Source: Myxococcales bacterium
Lineage (GTDB): Bacteria; Myxococcota_A; Polyangia; Polyangiales; Polyangiaceae
Direction of reading: 5' to 3'
Assembly: GCA_016212965.1 (NCBI GenBank)
Contig: JACRDA010000057.1
Coordinates: 1-36,524, forward strand
Length of the DNA stretch: 36,524 bases
Below the pieces are notes generated by a model. It searched no databases. It was not told the DNA's origin and saw nothing but the letters and a program-made list of their open reading frames with translations. The position numbers and the translations under genes were made by a program. Of the stretch, positions 17,001-25,700 are shown piece by piece; the stretch's first letter is position 1; the number at the start of each line of letters is the position of its first letter.

Positions 17001-17313
17001 GTGTCGGCGTCGTCACCCGGGCCGGGATCGAGCGCGCTGCCCGGAGCACGGAGGCCCGGTCCGGGTGCTGGCGCAGGGCCTCGACGCGGACGTCCGTGCG
17101 GAGGCCGAGCGCGCGCGTGCCGCCCGGGACGACGAGACGGTCGCAATCGTGAGCCAGCAGGCTCTCGACCTCGTCCTTCGAGAAGCCGGGCACGGCCGCG
17201 GGATCGAACGCGTGCACGGCGCACAGGCGCAGTCGGAGCTCGCTCCGGCGGGCGGCGCTCGCCGGGTCCTTGCGGCGCTCGCGCCGGGACGAGGGGGCGG
17301 AGGGCGCGCTCAC
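14062..17313 (-). CDS. STAND-type P-loop ATPase with alpha-helical repeat region
   Basis: A 1083-residue protein from GTG 17313, overlapping the upstream AAA gene's stop by 4 bp (GTGA). Residues 1-165 are a helical N-terminal domain. HFVGRSAEL (about 167-175) and Walker A GGMGKT (199-204) open the NTPase, and VVVILDTFE (about 312-320) is Walker B. A winged-helix-like and helical arm region follows to about residue 540. After a Gly/Pro-rich linker (near 620-660), the C-terminal 400 residues are all-helical and TPR-like, the usual sensor architecture of STAND switches. Such proteins oligomerise on ligand binding to activate attached or neighbouring effectors. Here the neighbours are protease-nuclease and protease-hydrolase fusions made from the same mRNA. 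The exact ligand is unknown. Confidence 0.85.
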   Translation of the reverse strand: MSAPSAPSSRRERRKDPASAARRSELRLRLCAVHAFDPAAVPGFSKDEVESLLAHDCDRLVVPGGTRALGLRTDVRVEALRQHPDRASVLRAARSIPARVTTPTQVALEHWLEHGDVGVAATPDDALERVAFWLDALPWAREDARRMRALAREASTRRGLEAMGGDHFVGRSAELGILRDFAERGPGPEPELLLLDATGGMGKTALLARFRLDFGATGKNDVILHVDFDDPDVDVRSPSSVLGRVLTGLAARGTDFAALAEDLGAAGGEDVGEAAYVQAVVFEGVDSRLAFAVERARDLLLAAVAEGRIRRVVVILDTFERPLRQSPESAARTLGLLWHLVNAIAGVLVVAGRGVGDRAFEGVWPTPARPLPLRELERADAEELLRRQGIGDEAVAERILGLVPWRPLTLRLAARAAGARGLELDGDAGLRDAVARQLVDGYLHLRILDHLEDPRVAALVHPGFVLRRITKKLVQELLHDLPSPPVADDADAAQLFEALRQVNDLVTESTGRSGLVLRPEVRAELLALMKRDDERRVTALHRRALAYFLGSGDAAEATYHGLMLGRLDMADRLRPADALDLEGADELPAQAKEALRARTRAHAPGAPMRVGGAGGGGGAAGVRRTLAFPMPAPGPGPARPSLAPLAERLELLLRDGKLDEASALVTHEGPFEDPVLLWLEARLRRMQGAPDEAERAALEARDRLGALGSGLEGAPGAELELELVLAWVESTRGSVEALAAALDRVDAATAALDPEADVLRLQALAAAALLAGPLEERRARYRHAVARTFRALNDSQLRSDRILLLAAGSALEEARDLERALELGALDDVRSAPFAELLAPLLTPLDAARRDAPELVRGVMRALLQGPPALAPALARAVKSRGAPAALCEGVRRLLEEQHRAATRFVAGAAQERAAALSSLEAWIEGAIALEARHELATLVADLGPTRERLQRRDPSARAVVLAADASNQLFALVHRLLCIAPPPALRALLAVRRRLARHDGHEWVTHETLLDTWQALVSGRADTDELLRAWDLAWALDPAHFERWPLEPHQKLAEALELMNYRPDAAPPPGVFTQLPEAIEAT

Positions 17314-18332
17314 GTGCCGTCTCCCGCGAGCAGCTCGTCGAGCTGCAGCTGCATCTCCTCGAGTCGCTCGCGTCCGTCGAGATCGGCGAGCGCAAGGGCG
17401 AGCGATTGCAGCACGGCCGGGTGGCGCGCCGGCGGCACGCCGCGAGCCCCGAGGAAGGCGGCGATGTCGCCGGGCTCGATGGCGCCGAGGACCTCCTCCA
17501 CCATGTGGGTCCGGTAGCGCTTGAAGAGGTCCGCCTCGGCCTCGAGAAAGACGATGCGCGGGCAGCGGCGGTCGCGCGCCAGCTTCTTCGCATGGGCGGC
17601 GACGTGGCCGAGGAAGGCGGCGAGGTCCGGTGTCTCGCTCGCCACCGCGCAGCGGTCGAACACGATCCAGGCGCGCCCGGCGCCCGTCGCGGCATCGAGG
17701 AGCTTGCGCACCACGACCTGCCCGAGCTGCTCCAGGTACTTCTGAGGCGTCACGTCCCCCGGTGCCGGCAGATCGCAGGCGAGGTCGCAGGCGCGCAGGA
17801 TGTCCTCCACCGCGTGCCGCACCGGCTCCTCGGTGTAGCTCGCGAGATCGATCTCGACGACCCGCTGATCGCCGCCGATGTTGACCCCGAGCACTTCCTC
17901 CATGACGTCGGTCGTGAAGCTCTTGCCCGTGCCCCGATCGCCCCAGACGCGCATGAGCGGGCGCACGCCGTCGCGGAGCTCGCGCAGGTTGCCGAGCAGG
18001 CGCGTGCGGTCCACGACGACCAGCGCCTCGAGCGCGGCGAGCGAGCTCGCCCGGGCGACCTGCTCGAACTGGACGAAGGCGGTGATCGCGGCCCGCTCTG
18101 TCGGCCCGAGGCCGAGGAGGTGCTCGGCCAGGAGCTTCAAGTGCTCCGCGGCGAGCCCGCCGAGCCAGGTGGCGCAGTCGGCGCGGGTCGTCGTCGCCGG
18201 CAGCGCGACACCCGGGGGCGGGGTCGGACCGAACACGAGCTCCACGTCGCGTGGGGCGAAGGTCGGCGCCGGCGCGCGAAGCGCAGCCAGGGCGCCCACG
18301 ATGGCCTCGACGTAGGGCTGGGGCAGGCTCAC
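17310..18332 (-). CDS. AAA-like P-loop ATPase of the conflict operon
   Basis: A 340-residue protein whose GTG start (18332) overlaps the stop of the trypsin-hydrolase gene (GTGA) and whose stop overlaps the STAND start. Residues 1-125 are mostly helical (CATWLGGLAAEHLKLLAE, then TERAAITAFVQFEQVAR). Walker A is GDRGTGKS (131-138). The Walker B-like strand is WIVFDR (222-227), with Asp but not the usual following Glu. A later strand RIVFLEAEADLF is a plausible sensor region. I do not recognise a named family. The tight coupling to STAND and trypsin genes suggests a regulatory ATPase in the same complex, perhaps loading or remodelling the protease fusions; this is inference. Confidence 0.75.
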   Translation of the reverse strand: MSLPQPYVEAIVGALAALRAPAPTFAPRDVELVFGPTPPPGVALPATTTRADCATWLGGLAAEHLKLLAEHLLGLGPTERAAITAFVQFEQVARASSLAALEALVVVDRTRLLGNLRELRDGVRPLMRVWGDRGTGKSFTTDVMEEVLGVNIGGDQRVVEIDLASYTEEPVRHAVEDILRACDLACDLPAPGDVTPQKYLEQLGQVVVRKLLDAATGAGRAWIVFDRCAVASETPDLAAFLGHVAAHAKKLARDRRCPRIVFLEAEADLFKRYRTHMVEEVLGAIEPGDIAAFLGARGVPPARHPAVLQSLALALADLDGRERLEEMQLQLDELLAGDGT

Positions 18333-20818
18333 CGGGGCCCCCGCGGAACGGCGCCGAGGTTGGAGTCGAGGAGCCACGCGAGCGTGGGCCAGTCGAGCGC
18401 CTGGGCCAAGCGTTGCCGCGCGGCACCGGCGGGGGTCACGGCGGCGTCGCCGATCGCGGCCTCGGGCGCGCCGAGACCGCAAGGGGGCTCCGGCAGGGTG
18501 CCCTCGACGGCGCCGTCCGCCGGGCGCAGATCTTCGGGGAAGGCCCCCGTCTTCAGGAGCTGCTCGACCGCGCGCTGGGCGTCGCGCGAGGTCGGCAACA
18601 AGGAGTGATCGACGTCGACGGCCGCGAGCTCGAGGCCCTCGATCGCCGCCGACCGTGCCGGGACCGTGCCGTCGCCCGGGCCCGTTTGCCGGCCGAGCTC
18701 CCAGCCGTCACCCGCCGGCACGAGGCTGTCGACGGTCGGCCGCCGGAGAGCTGCCACCGCCGCCGCGCGCGCCAGGAGCGGGCTCGCGCGCACGAGCGAT
18801 TGCGCGTTGCGCGCCTCGTCGAGGTAGGCCTGCGTCGGGCGCGCGTGCTCGGGCCAGGAGCGCGCGCGGTAGAGCTCGCGCGCGTCGAAGCACTCGGGGT
18901 CGGGCAACAGCTGCGCGAGGCCCGGGAACGAGCGCATCATCGCGCCGAGCTCGTCGAGCGTCGCCACGCCGAGCAGATCGAGCTTCACCTGGAGCGGGTG
19001 CGCGCCGAGCGCCGCCTGCACCGGCGCGAAGCAGCCGCGCAGCGGCGTGCCGAGGAAGACGGCGCGCTGCACCCGCTCCTGCCAGCTCGGGTGGCGCGCG
19101 GCGTAGAGCGCCGCCACGACTCCCCCCATCGAATGCGCGACGAGGGCGAAGCGCCGCGTCCGGGACGCGGCCAGCCCCTCGAGGAAGAAGTGCAGCCGGT
19201 CGGCGGCGCTCTCGAGGCGCTTGCGCCAGTCGAACGCGAACTCGTGCACCACGAAGCCGGCGCGGCGCCAGGTGTCGGCGGCGGCGCGGTAGATCATCCG
19301 CACGAGGCCCGCTGGCTCGAGCCGGCGACCGGCGAGCCCGTCGTCGACGCCGTTCGGCGCGAGCGTGAGCTCCTCGTCGAGCCGGCGCCGCAGGAACGTC
19401 CAGGCCGAGAGCCAGGCGCGCCGCGCGCCGACCCCGACGTCGTCGAGGTGGGCGCCGAGGAACCCGTGCAGGAGCACGATCTCGGGCAGGCTCGGATCGA
19501 TCGCCGCGGGCGCCTCCTCGCACGCACCGAGCGCCTCGAGCGCGGTCGCCTGGTCGTCGCCGACCGCGCGCCGCACCCGCGCTCGCCCCTCGGTCGAGCC
19601 GAGCGCGGCCGTGACGTCCTCGCGGGTGGCGAGCTCGTACCAGTCGCGGGGCAGGGGCGCCTCGCCCCCCGGGGTCGCGCGCTCCGGCGCCGCGAGCATC
19701 GCCGTGACCGGCACGACGCTGCGCGCGGGCGCTTCGAGCGCGTGCCACGCCTCCTCGACCGCCGCATCCACCGCGACGGCGCCGCGGGGCGCCTGGAACG
19801 AGAGGCCGAGCGCGCGCACGCGCTCGTCCGCGTAGAGCTTCCACGTCGGTACGCAGTGGTTCGCCTCGTAACGGATTCCGGCGAAATGGACGCCGACGAC
19901 GACGTGGTCCTCGAGATCGACCACGAGCGACCCCGAGTTGCCGCCGAGCGTCGAGGCGTTGTGGCAGAGCGCGACCACCTTCGGAAAGCGGCGGTCCGAG
20001 GGCGTCCAGGTGCGGTCGCCCTCGGTGCGGCCCGGCTGCAGCCGCTTCCAGGCACCGCGGTCCGCGCCGAAGTTGTGGGCCAGCACGTCCGCCTCGTACG
20101 CGCTGTCGGCGTCGGCGACGGACGGGTAGCCGATGACGGCGATGGCGCGCCCGGCCGTGTCCGCCGGTGCGGACGCCGCGAGCGGCACGGGGCGGCGGCC
20201 CTCCTTCGGCTCGACCTCGACGACGGCGACGTCCCAGTAGGGATGGATGAGCTTCACCCCCAGAACCTTCGCGAAGTCGCGTTCGTGAGGTGCGCGCTGC
20301 TCGCGCTTGTAGTCGAGCTCGGTCTTGAACGTCAGCTCGAGACCCTTCGAGCCCAGGCCATGAGCGAACAGCAAGGCGACGTGACGGTTCGTGAGCGCCA
20401 GGCGGTCGCCGACCAGAAACCCCGTCCCTGCGAAGCCGACATCGAGCGCCCGGCAATCGAGCCTGCCGGCGGCGCGGATGAACGGCGCGAGCCACTTCTC
20501 GTCCTCCGAGAGCCGCGCCCAGGTCCCACCCGGTGGGTCGACGAGGCGATCTCGGTGGATGAGGACCGTAGGGCACTCGCGCTTCGCGACGATGGCCTCG
20601 AGCATGCCGAGCTCGGCCCGCGTGAGAGCCTCCGCGTCGCCGTGGAGCACCTTGTCGATCGCCTGCGCCGCGGAGGCGCCGGCGGGTCCCCCCGCCGCTT
20701 CGAGGCTGCTCGCGGCCTCCTCGGCCGCGCCCACGAACGCCTCGGGGCGTGCCCGCCCGGCCAGCAAGCGCCGCAGGAAGTCGCCGAATTGCCTCTTGTG
20801 CGTGAGCTCCCCCGACAT
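18329..20818 (-). CDS. Trypsin-like protease fused to alpha/beta hydrolase (lipase/PGAP1-like)
   Basis: An 829-residue protein from ATG 20818 (AAGG upstream) that leads the minus-strand operon. Residues 1-75 are helical. The protease domain (about 80-345) has His 146 (TNRHVALLF), Asp 196 (YWDVAVV) and Ser 295 (GGNSGS). Its lead-in segment clearly resembles that of the trypsin-nuclease protein, so the two share a protease module. The C-terminal hydrolase (about 440-780) has the oxyanion motif LLHGFLG (about 449-455), nucleophile Ser 563 (VAHSMGG), acid Asp 716 (GPGDGTVP) and His 738 (DVDHSL), a complete lipase/PGAP1-like triad. No signal peptide is visible. Inferred role: a protease-controlled lipase or esterase acting on membrane or lipid-linked targets. 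Confidence 0.92.
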   Translation of the reverse strand: MSGELTHKRQFGDFLRRLLAGRARPEAFVGAAEEAASSLEAAGGPAGASAAQAIDKVLHGDAEALTRAELGMLEAIVAKRECPTVLIHRDRLVDPPGGTWARLSEDEKWLAPFIRAAGRLDCRALDVGFAGTGFLVGDRLALTNRHVALLFAHGLGSKGLELTFKTELDYKREQRAPHERDFAKVLGVKLIHPYWDVAVVEVEPKEGRRPVPLAASAPADTAGRAIAVIGYPSVADADSAYEADVLAHNFGADRGAWKRLQPGRTEGDRTWTPSDRRFPKVVALCHNASTLGGNSGSLVVDLEDHVVVGVHFAGIRYEANHCVPTWKLYADERVRALGLSFQAPRGAVAVDAAVEEAWHALEAPARSVVPVTAMLAAPERATPGGEAPLPRDWYELATREDVTAALGSTEGRARVRRAVGDDQATALEALGACEEAPAAIDPSLPEIVLLHGFLGAHLDDVGVGARRAWLSAWTFLRRRLDEELTLAPNGVDDGLAGRRLEPAGLVRMIYRAAADTWRRAGFVVHEFAFDWRKRLESAADRLHFFLEGLAASRTRRFALVAHSMGGVVAALYAARHPSWQERVQRAVFLGTPLRGCFAPVQAALGAHPLQVKLDLLGVATLDELGAMMRSFPGLAQLLPDPECFDARELYRARSWPEHARPTQAYLDEARNAQSLVRASPLLARAAAVAALRRPTVDSLVPAGDGWELGRQTGPGDGTVPARSAAIEGLELAAVDVDHSLLPTSRDAQRAVEQLLKTGAFPEDLRPADGAVEGTLPEPPCGLGAPEAAIGDAAVTPAGAARQRLAQALDWPTLAWLLDSNLGAVPRGPR

Positions 20819-20994
20819 GGCAGGCGACCTTCGGACCTCCGCGCCCACGCTAGCACAGACTGGCCCGCGACGATGACAGACCATCGCGGCGCGACCGAAC
20901 TCGGCCCCGAGAGCCGTGCGCGGAAGGCCGGCGGACGCCATGCGCTGCCAGGGACGTTGATCTCCACGCGGAACGGCGCCAGAGTGCTCCCACG
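20819..20994. promoter_or_regulatory. Divergent promoter region between the two operons
   Basis: These 176 bases separate the start of the minus-strand operon (20818) from the GTG of the plus-strand operon (20995) and must hold both promoters unless transcription enters from outside. CGATG (20871-20875) and CATCG (20882-20886) form a short dyad with partly complementary flanks that could be an operator. TTGATC near 20958, 17 bases before CAGAGT, is only a weak sigma-70 match. A shared intergenic region suggests co-regulation of both operons. Confidence 0.4.
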
Positions 20995-22785
20995 GTGGGG
21001 CTCGAAGTCGCGCTACGAATCGTCGATGGTCAGTGCGAGGTCACCTTCGGCGCGGCGGAGAGCAAGAAGATCACCGAGCGCGTGCCCCAGGACGAGGTGC
21101 TGCGCTTCGTCGGGCGGCGCCTCGCGCCGGCCGAGCGCGGCGACGGGCGCAACCCCCGGCTGGCGGAGCCGCCGAGCGCGAGCCCTCCATCCGACCTCGG
21201 CGACGACCTGTTCCAGACCGTCTTCCACGGCAGGGTGCGCGATCGCGTCGTGGCGGAGCTGGCGCTCGCCCGCGAGAGGCGGCGCACCGCGCGCCTCGCC
21301 CTCGACGTGGAGGACCCGTCCCTCGTGGCCCTGCCGTGGGAGCTGCTCTACCACGGGGACTACGGGTACCTGTGTCGGACCGGTGCGGTGCAGATCGTGC
21401 GCCGCGTGTGGGCGCCGCCGGCGCAGCTCGGCGCGGTGCCCCATCCGCCCATTCGCGTTCTCGCGGTCGCGGCGCAGCCACCCGGGCTGCCGCGCCTCGA
21501 GGTGGCCCTCGAGCGCCACCAGATCGAGGCAGAGCTCGAGAACGCAGAGCGCGAAGGCATGGTCGAGGTCAGGTGGATCGACGGCAAGCGCAACGCCCTG
21601 CGGCGGGCCGCGGCGGATCCTCCGTGGCACGTGCTGCATTTCGTCGGCCATGGGGAGCGCGGGGCGCTCGAGCTGACCAGCGACGATGGCAGCGGCCCCG
21701 ACCCCGTGGCCGGCAGCGACCTTCGCACGCTCCTGCCAGCGGGCCTGCAGCTCGTCGTCCTCAACGCCTGCCATGGCGCCGCCGGCGCGCTCGAGGGCCG
21801 CTTCGCGGGCGTCGCCCAGACGCTCGCCTCCGGGGGCGTCCCGGACGTCATTGCGATGCAGAGCGCCGTCGCGGATACGGACGCTTGCGACTTCGCCGGC
21901 GTGCTGTACCGCGAGCTGGCGCAGGGGCGGACGGTGGGCAAGGCGCTCGGCGAAGCGCGCCGCGCGATGGGCCGGGATCAGGCCGACCACGTCTGGGCGA
22001 CGCCCGTTCACTACGCCACCGGCGCCGATCGACCGCTCTTGCACGTCCCGGTCACCGGCATCGCCGACCGCAGCGACCAGATGGCCGACTTTCACCGCAT
22101 CGCCATCGGGTCGCGCGGTCCTCGCATCCTGCTCATTCGCGGCAAGGGCTCGATCGGCAAGACGACCCTGCTCACGGAGTTCGGCGTGCAGTGCCCGCCC
22201 GGCGTTCGCTACCTGTTCGTGGCGCTCAACGAGTGCCGGACGGTCCCTGCGGTGCTCCACGCTCTCTGCTCGGCGCTCGACTATCGAGACCTCTACCGCG
22301 TGCGGGAGCTCCTGCAGCCGCACACCGCCGGCGCACAGGCCTGGAGCGCGGAGCTCGTGGAGCGCGCCACGCGCCGTGACGGCGACCAGCGCGACCCGCT
22401 CGCCGCACTGACCCATGCGCTGTTCGTCGACATCACCGCCCTCGGTGGCAGGATCGTCCTCGCCCTCGACGCCCTGGACGAGGCCGTCGAGGCCACCCGC
22501 AAGTGGATCGAGACCACGCTCGCCCAGAAGGTCCTGGCCACCGCGGGCGTGGCGATGGTGATCGCGGGGCGCGACACGAGAGCGCTCGAGAAGTCCCTCG
22601 CGAGTCGGGCCAGCCGGCACACCCTCGGGGAGATCGCCGACGCCACGGACTGGCTCGCCTACGTCGAGCGCCGCTCTCTGGGTCTGTCGCAGGATTTCGT
22701 GCGCGAGCTCGTGCAGAAGAGTGGGGGTGACCCGGTGACGACCCGCCAGTACCTCGAGTTTTTCGCTCCGCGGGGCCCGGCATGA
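20995..22785 (+). CDS. CHAT-domain cysteine protease fused to a P-loop NTPase
   Basis: A 596-residue protein from GTG 20995; no strong ribosome binding site is seen. The CHAT (caspase-like) domain spans about 70-350, with the dyad His 219 in HFVGHG and Cys 259 in VLNACHG. The typical PWELLY segment sits at about 114-119 and TPVHYATGADRPLL at its end. A STAND/AAA-like NTPase follows: Walker A GKGSIGKT (383-390) and Walker B IVLALDALDE (487-496). The C-terminal helices (KSGGDPVTTRQYLEFF) look like an arm domain. The stop overlaps the next gene's ATG (ATGA). CHAT proteases are separase/caspase relatives that cleave specific partners when activated. The NTPase probably gates this activity, and the adjacent STAND protein is the likely partner. 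Confidence 0.93.
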   Translation: MGLEVALRIVDGQCEVTFGAAESKKITERVPQDEVLRFVGRRLAPAERGDGRNPRLAEPPSASPPSDLGDDLFQTVFHGRVRDRVVAELALARERRRTARLALDVEDPSLVALPWELLYHGDYGYLCRTGAVQIVRRVWAPPAQLGAVPHPPIRVLAVAAQPPGLPRLEVALERHQIEAELENAEREGMVEVRWIDGKRNALRRAAADPPWHVLHFVGHGERGALELTSDDGSGPDPVAGSDLRTLLPAGLQLVVLNACHGAAGALEGRFAGVAQTLASGGVPDVIAMQSAVADTDACDFAGVLYRELAQGRTVGKALGEARRAMGRDQADHVWATPVHYATGADRPLLHVPVTGIADRSDQMADFHRIAIGSRGPRILLIRGKGSIGKTTLLTEFGVQCPPGVRYLFVALNECRTVPAVLHALCSALDYRDLYRVRELLQPHTAGAQAWSAELVERATRRDGDQRDPLAALTHALFVDITALGGRIVLALDALDEAVEATRKWIETTLAQKVLATAGVAMVIAGRDTRALEKSLASRASRHTLGEIADATDWLAYVERRSLGLSQDFVRELVQKSGGDPVTTRQYLEFFAPRGPA

Positions 22786-25700
22786 ACGAGGCGGAGCGGG
22801 CGCTGCTCGAGCGGCTCGCAGGGGCAAGTGACCCCGAGGCGCAGCAAGCGGTCGTCGTGGAGGCCCTGCGCGCACGGCTCTCCGCCGAGCTGTGCGACGC
22901 CTTCGATGCCGCCTGCGTCGTCGGGCGCTTTCACCCGGGCCTGCTCGCCGCCGTGCTCGACGTGAGCCGCGACGAGGGCGGCCGGCGCTTCGCTGCGCTC
23001 GAGGCCCTGCCGATGGTGCGACGCTTGCCCGACGGAGGCTGCCGCGTGAGCAGCGGCGCGCGTCGTGCCGTCCGTTCGCGACTCGGCGCGCAGGCGGGCA
23101 GCAGGCTCGAGACCTGGTCGCGGCGCGCGTGCGCGTTCTTCTCCGACGGCAAGACCCTCGACGATCGCTGTCAGGCCCTGTTCCACGCGTTCTGGGGCAA
23201 CCCAGCCGAAGTGCCCGATCGCCTCGCCGCGCTCGACGCCGAGGTCGCCTGGGCGGAGCCGCCGGCGGCGCTCGCATCGATCCTCGACGAGCTCGCCGCG
23301 GTCGCCGCCCTGCGCGCGAATGCGGTCGGCCCCGACGGCGCCGCCATCGCGGCCTTCGCTGCCGGCGTCGCGGAGCGCACGCAGCAGCGACTCGACCCCG
23401 CGCTACGCTCGCTCCGCGCGGCATCGGGCGCCGACGCCCCGCCATGGCTTCGCGACGCGAGCCTGCGCCTCCTGCGCGCGACGCCCACCGGAGCGGAACA
23501 GCGCCTGGCCGTGCTCGCCGCCTGGGCACGGCCGCACGCCGAGCGCGTCGCGCGCGTCCTCCGAGCGCTCGACTACGAGGTCGCGTCGCTCGATCTCGGG
23601 CCCGCCGCCGACGCCGCGAGCGCACTCGCCGACGAGCTCGGGCGGCGCGTGCGGCCGGGCGGCCAGCTCATCCTCTGGCTCGCGGGTGACGGCGTGTCCA
23701 GCTTCGGCGCGGAGGGCATCGGCGCGAGGCTCGGCGACGCTCGTGACGCAGCCGGTCCGCGCACCCTCGACGTGGCGCACCTCGGGTCGAGCCTCGTGGA
23801 GCTCGGAGCTCGCCAGATCCTGGCGGTCCTCGACGGCGCGTTCTCGGGGCCCTTGCCGCTGTGGCCGCTGCGGGAGTCCATCGACGATCGCATCGAGTTT
23901 CGCGAGGACTACGAGTACTTCCTGCGCACCCGCGCGTGCGTCGCGCTGGCGTCGCATGGCGCGCCCGGCGGGGACCCTGCGGTCTTCGAGCAGGCGCTCT
24001 GCGGTGGGCTCGAGGGACAGGGCTCGGAGCACGGCGTCGTGACGAGCGCGACGCTGCTCCGCCACCTGCTCGGCGCGTTGCCGCCGGGTGTCTCCGCCAC
24101 GCGCTCCGCGCTCGATGGCCGCTCCGGCGGCGACTTCGTGATCGCCACCGAGCGCGCCGCGTCGCTCGCAGCGGCGCCCGCCCTCGCGCGCGACCACAAC
24201 CCCTTCCTCGGGCTCAACCCCTACGAGTGCAGCGACGGCTACCGGTTCCACGGGCGCGACGCGGAGACGCGCCGGCTGATGGAGCGCGTGGGAGCGGGCC
24301 CCTTCACCGCGGTGGTGGGCGCCTCGGGGAGCGGCAAATCGAGCCTCGTCCAGGCAGGGTTGCTCGCCGGTCTGCCCCCGAGCGAGTACGCGGCGGGGCG
24401 CACCATCCGCCCGGGCGGGTCGCCGTGCGCGAACCTGCTGGGGGCGCTCGAGGACCTCGCCGACGCCTCGTCGCCGCTCGGCGAGGAGCGGCTCGACGCC
24501 GAGGGGCTCGGCGCGCGGGCGCGCGCGTGCCTCGAAGCGTGGCTCCGGCGCGAGGCCCCGAAGCGCTGCGTGCTCGTCGTCGATCAGTTCGAGGAGCTGT
24601 ACACGCTCACGAGCGAGGACGAGCGCGATCTCTTTCTCGCGCTCCTCGTCGCCGCGCTCGAGCACGACAACCTGCGGCTCGTCATCACCGTGCGGGCGGA
24701 CTTCGAGTTGCTCGCGCGGCACGGTCCGCTCGACGCGCTGTGGTCTTCCGGCCGGTTTCCGCACGTTCCCATGAGCCGCCGGCAGCTGCACGACGTGCTC
24801 GTGCAGAACGCGCGCTCCCAGGCGATTCACTTCGAGCCTGCCGCGCTCGTCGAGCGCATCGCCGACGACGCGGACGTCGAGCGCGGCGGCATGGCGCTCA
24901 TGTCCTTCGCGCTCAGCGAGCTCTACGAGCGGCTCGCCGGCGAGGCGTCGGCGCCCGGCGGCCGCGTGCTCCGCCTCGAGGACTACGAGCTCCAAGGCGG
25001 CGTGCGTGGCGCGCTGCAGACCTGCGCCGAGCGCCTGTTCGCCAGCCTCGACGAGGCCGAGCAGGCGACGATGCGGCGCACGCTGTCACGTCTGGTGACG
25101 GTCCGCGGCGCCGAGCCGACCCGGCGTCGCACGCTCGAGCGCGCCCTCGAGGTCGACGACGACGCCGAGACCGCCCGTACGCGCCGGCTGCTCGAGCGCC
25201 TCGAGCGCGCGCGCCTCGTCGCGCGCCGGCGCGGCACGCACGGCGAGCGCTACGTCGAGCTGGCGCACGAGGTGCTCATCGTCGCCTGGCCGCGGCTGTG
25301 GCGCTGGGTCCACGACGATCGGAATCGCGAGCTGCGCGAGCGGGTATCCCAGGCGGCACTCGAAGGAGCTCCGTGGCAAGACCACAAGGAGCTCGACGAG
25401 GTGCTGCGCAGGGTACGGCGCGATCCGTACCTCGTCAGCCGCGACGAGCGGCGCTTCCTCGAAGAGGCCCGCGGCAAGCGTCGGCGCCGGCGTTCGCTCG
25501 GTGGCGCGCTCGCGCTCGCGCTCGTCGCGGGCATCGGCGTCGGCGGCGTGCGCTGCAAGGCGCTCGTGGACGAGAAGGACGACAAGACGCTCGCGGTCGA
25601 GCGCGCCTGGGAGCGAGTGAGCCAGGCCGAGGCGAAGGCGAGCGAGGACAGACAGCTCGCGGCGCTGACCACCTTGATGTCGAGGGCGCGCACGCTCCGC

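Noticed and set aside
13771..17517. 1248-residue plus-strand open frame
   Set aside because: It is the antisense shadow of the STAND and protease-nuclease genes: Arg/Glu/Leu-biased, no domains, and typical of opposite-strand frames in GC-rich DNA.
18251..21676. 1141-residue plus-strand open frame
   Set aside because: Antisense shadow of the trypsin-hydrolase gene that runs into the CHAT gene in a wrong frame.
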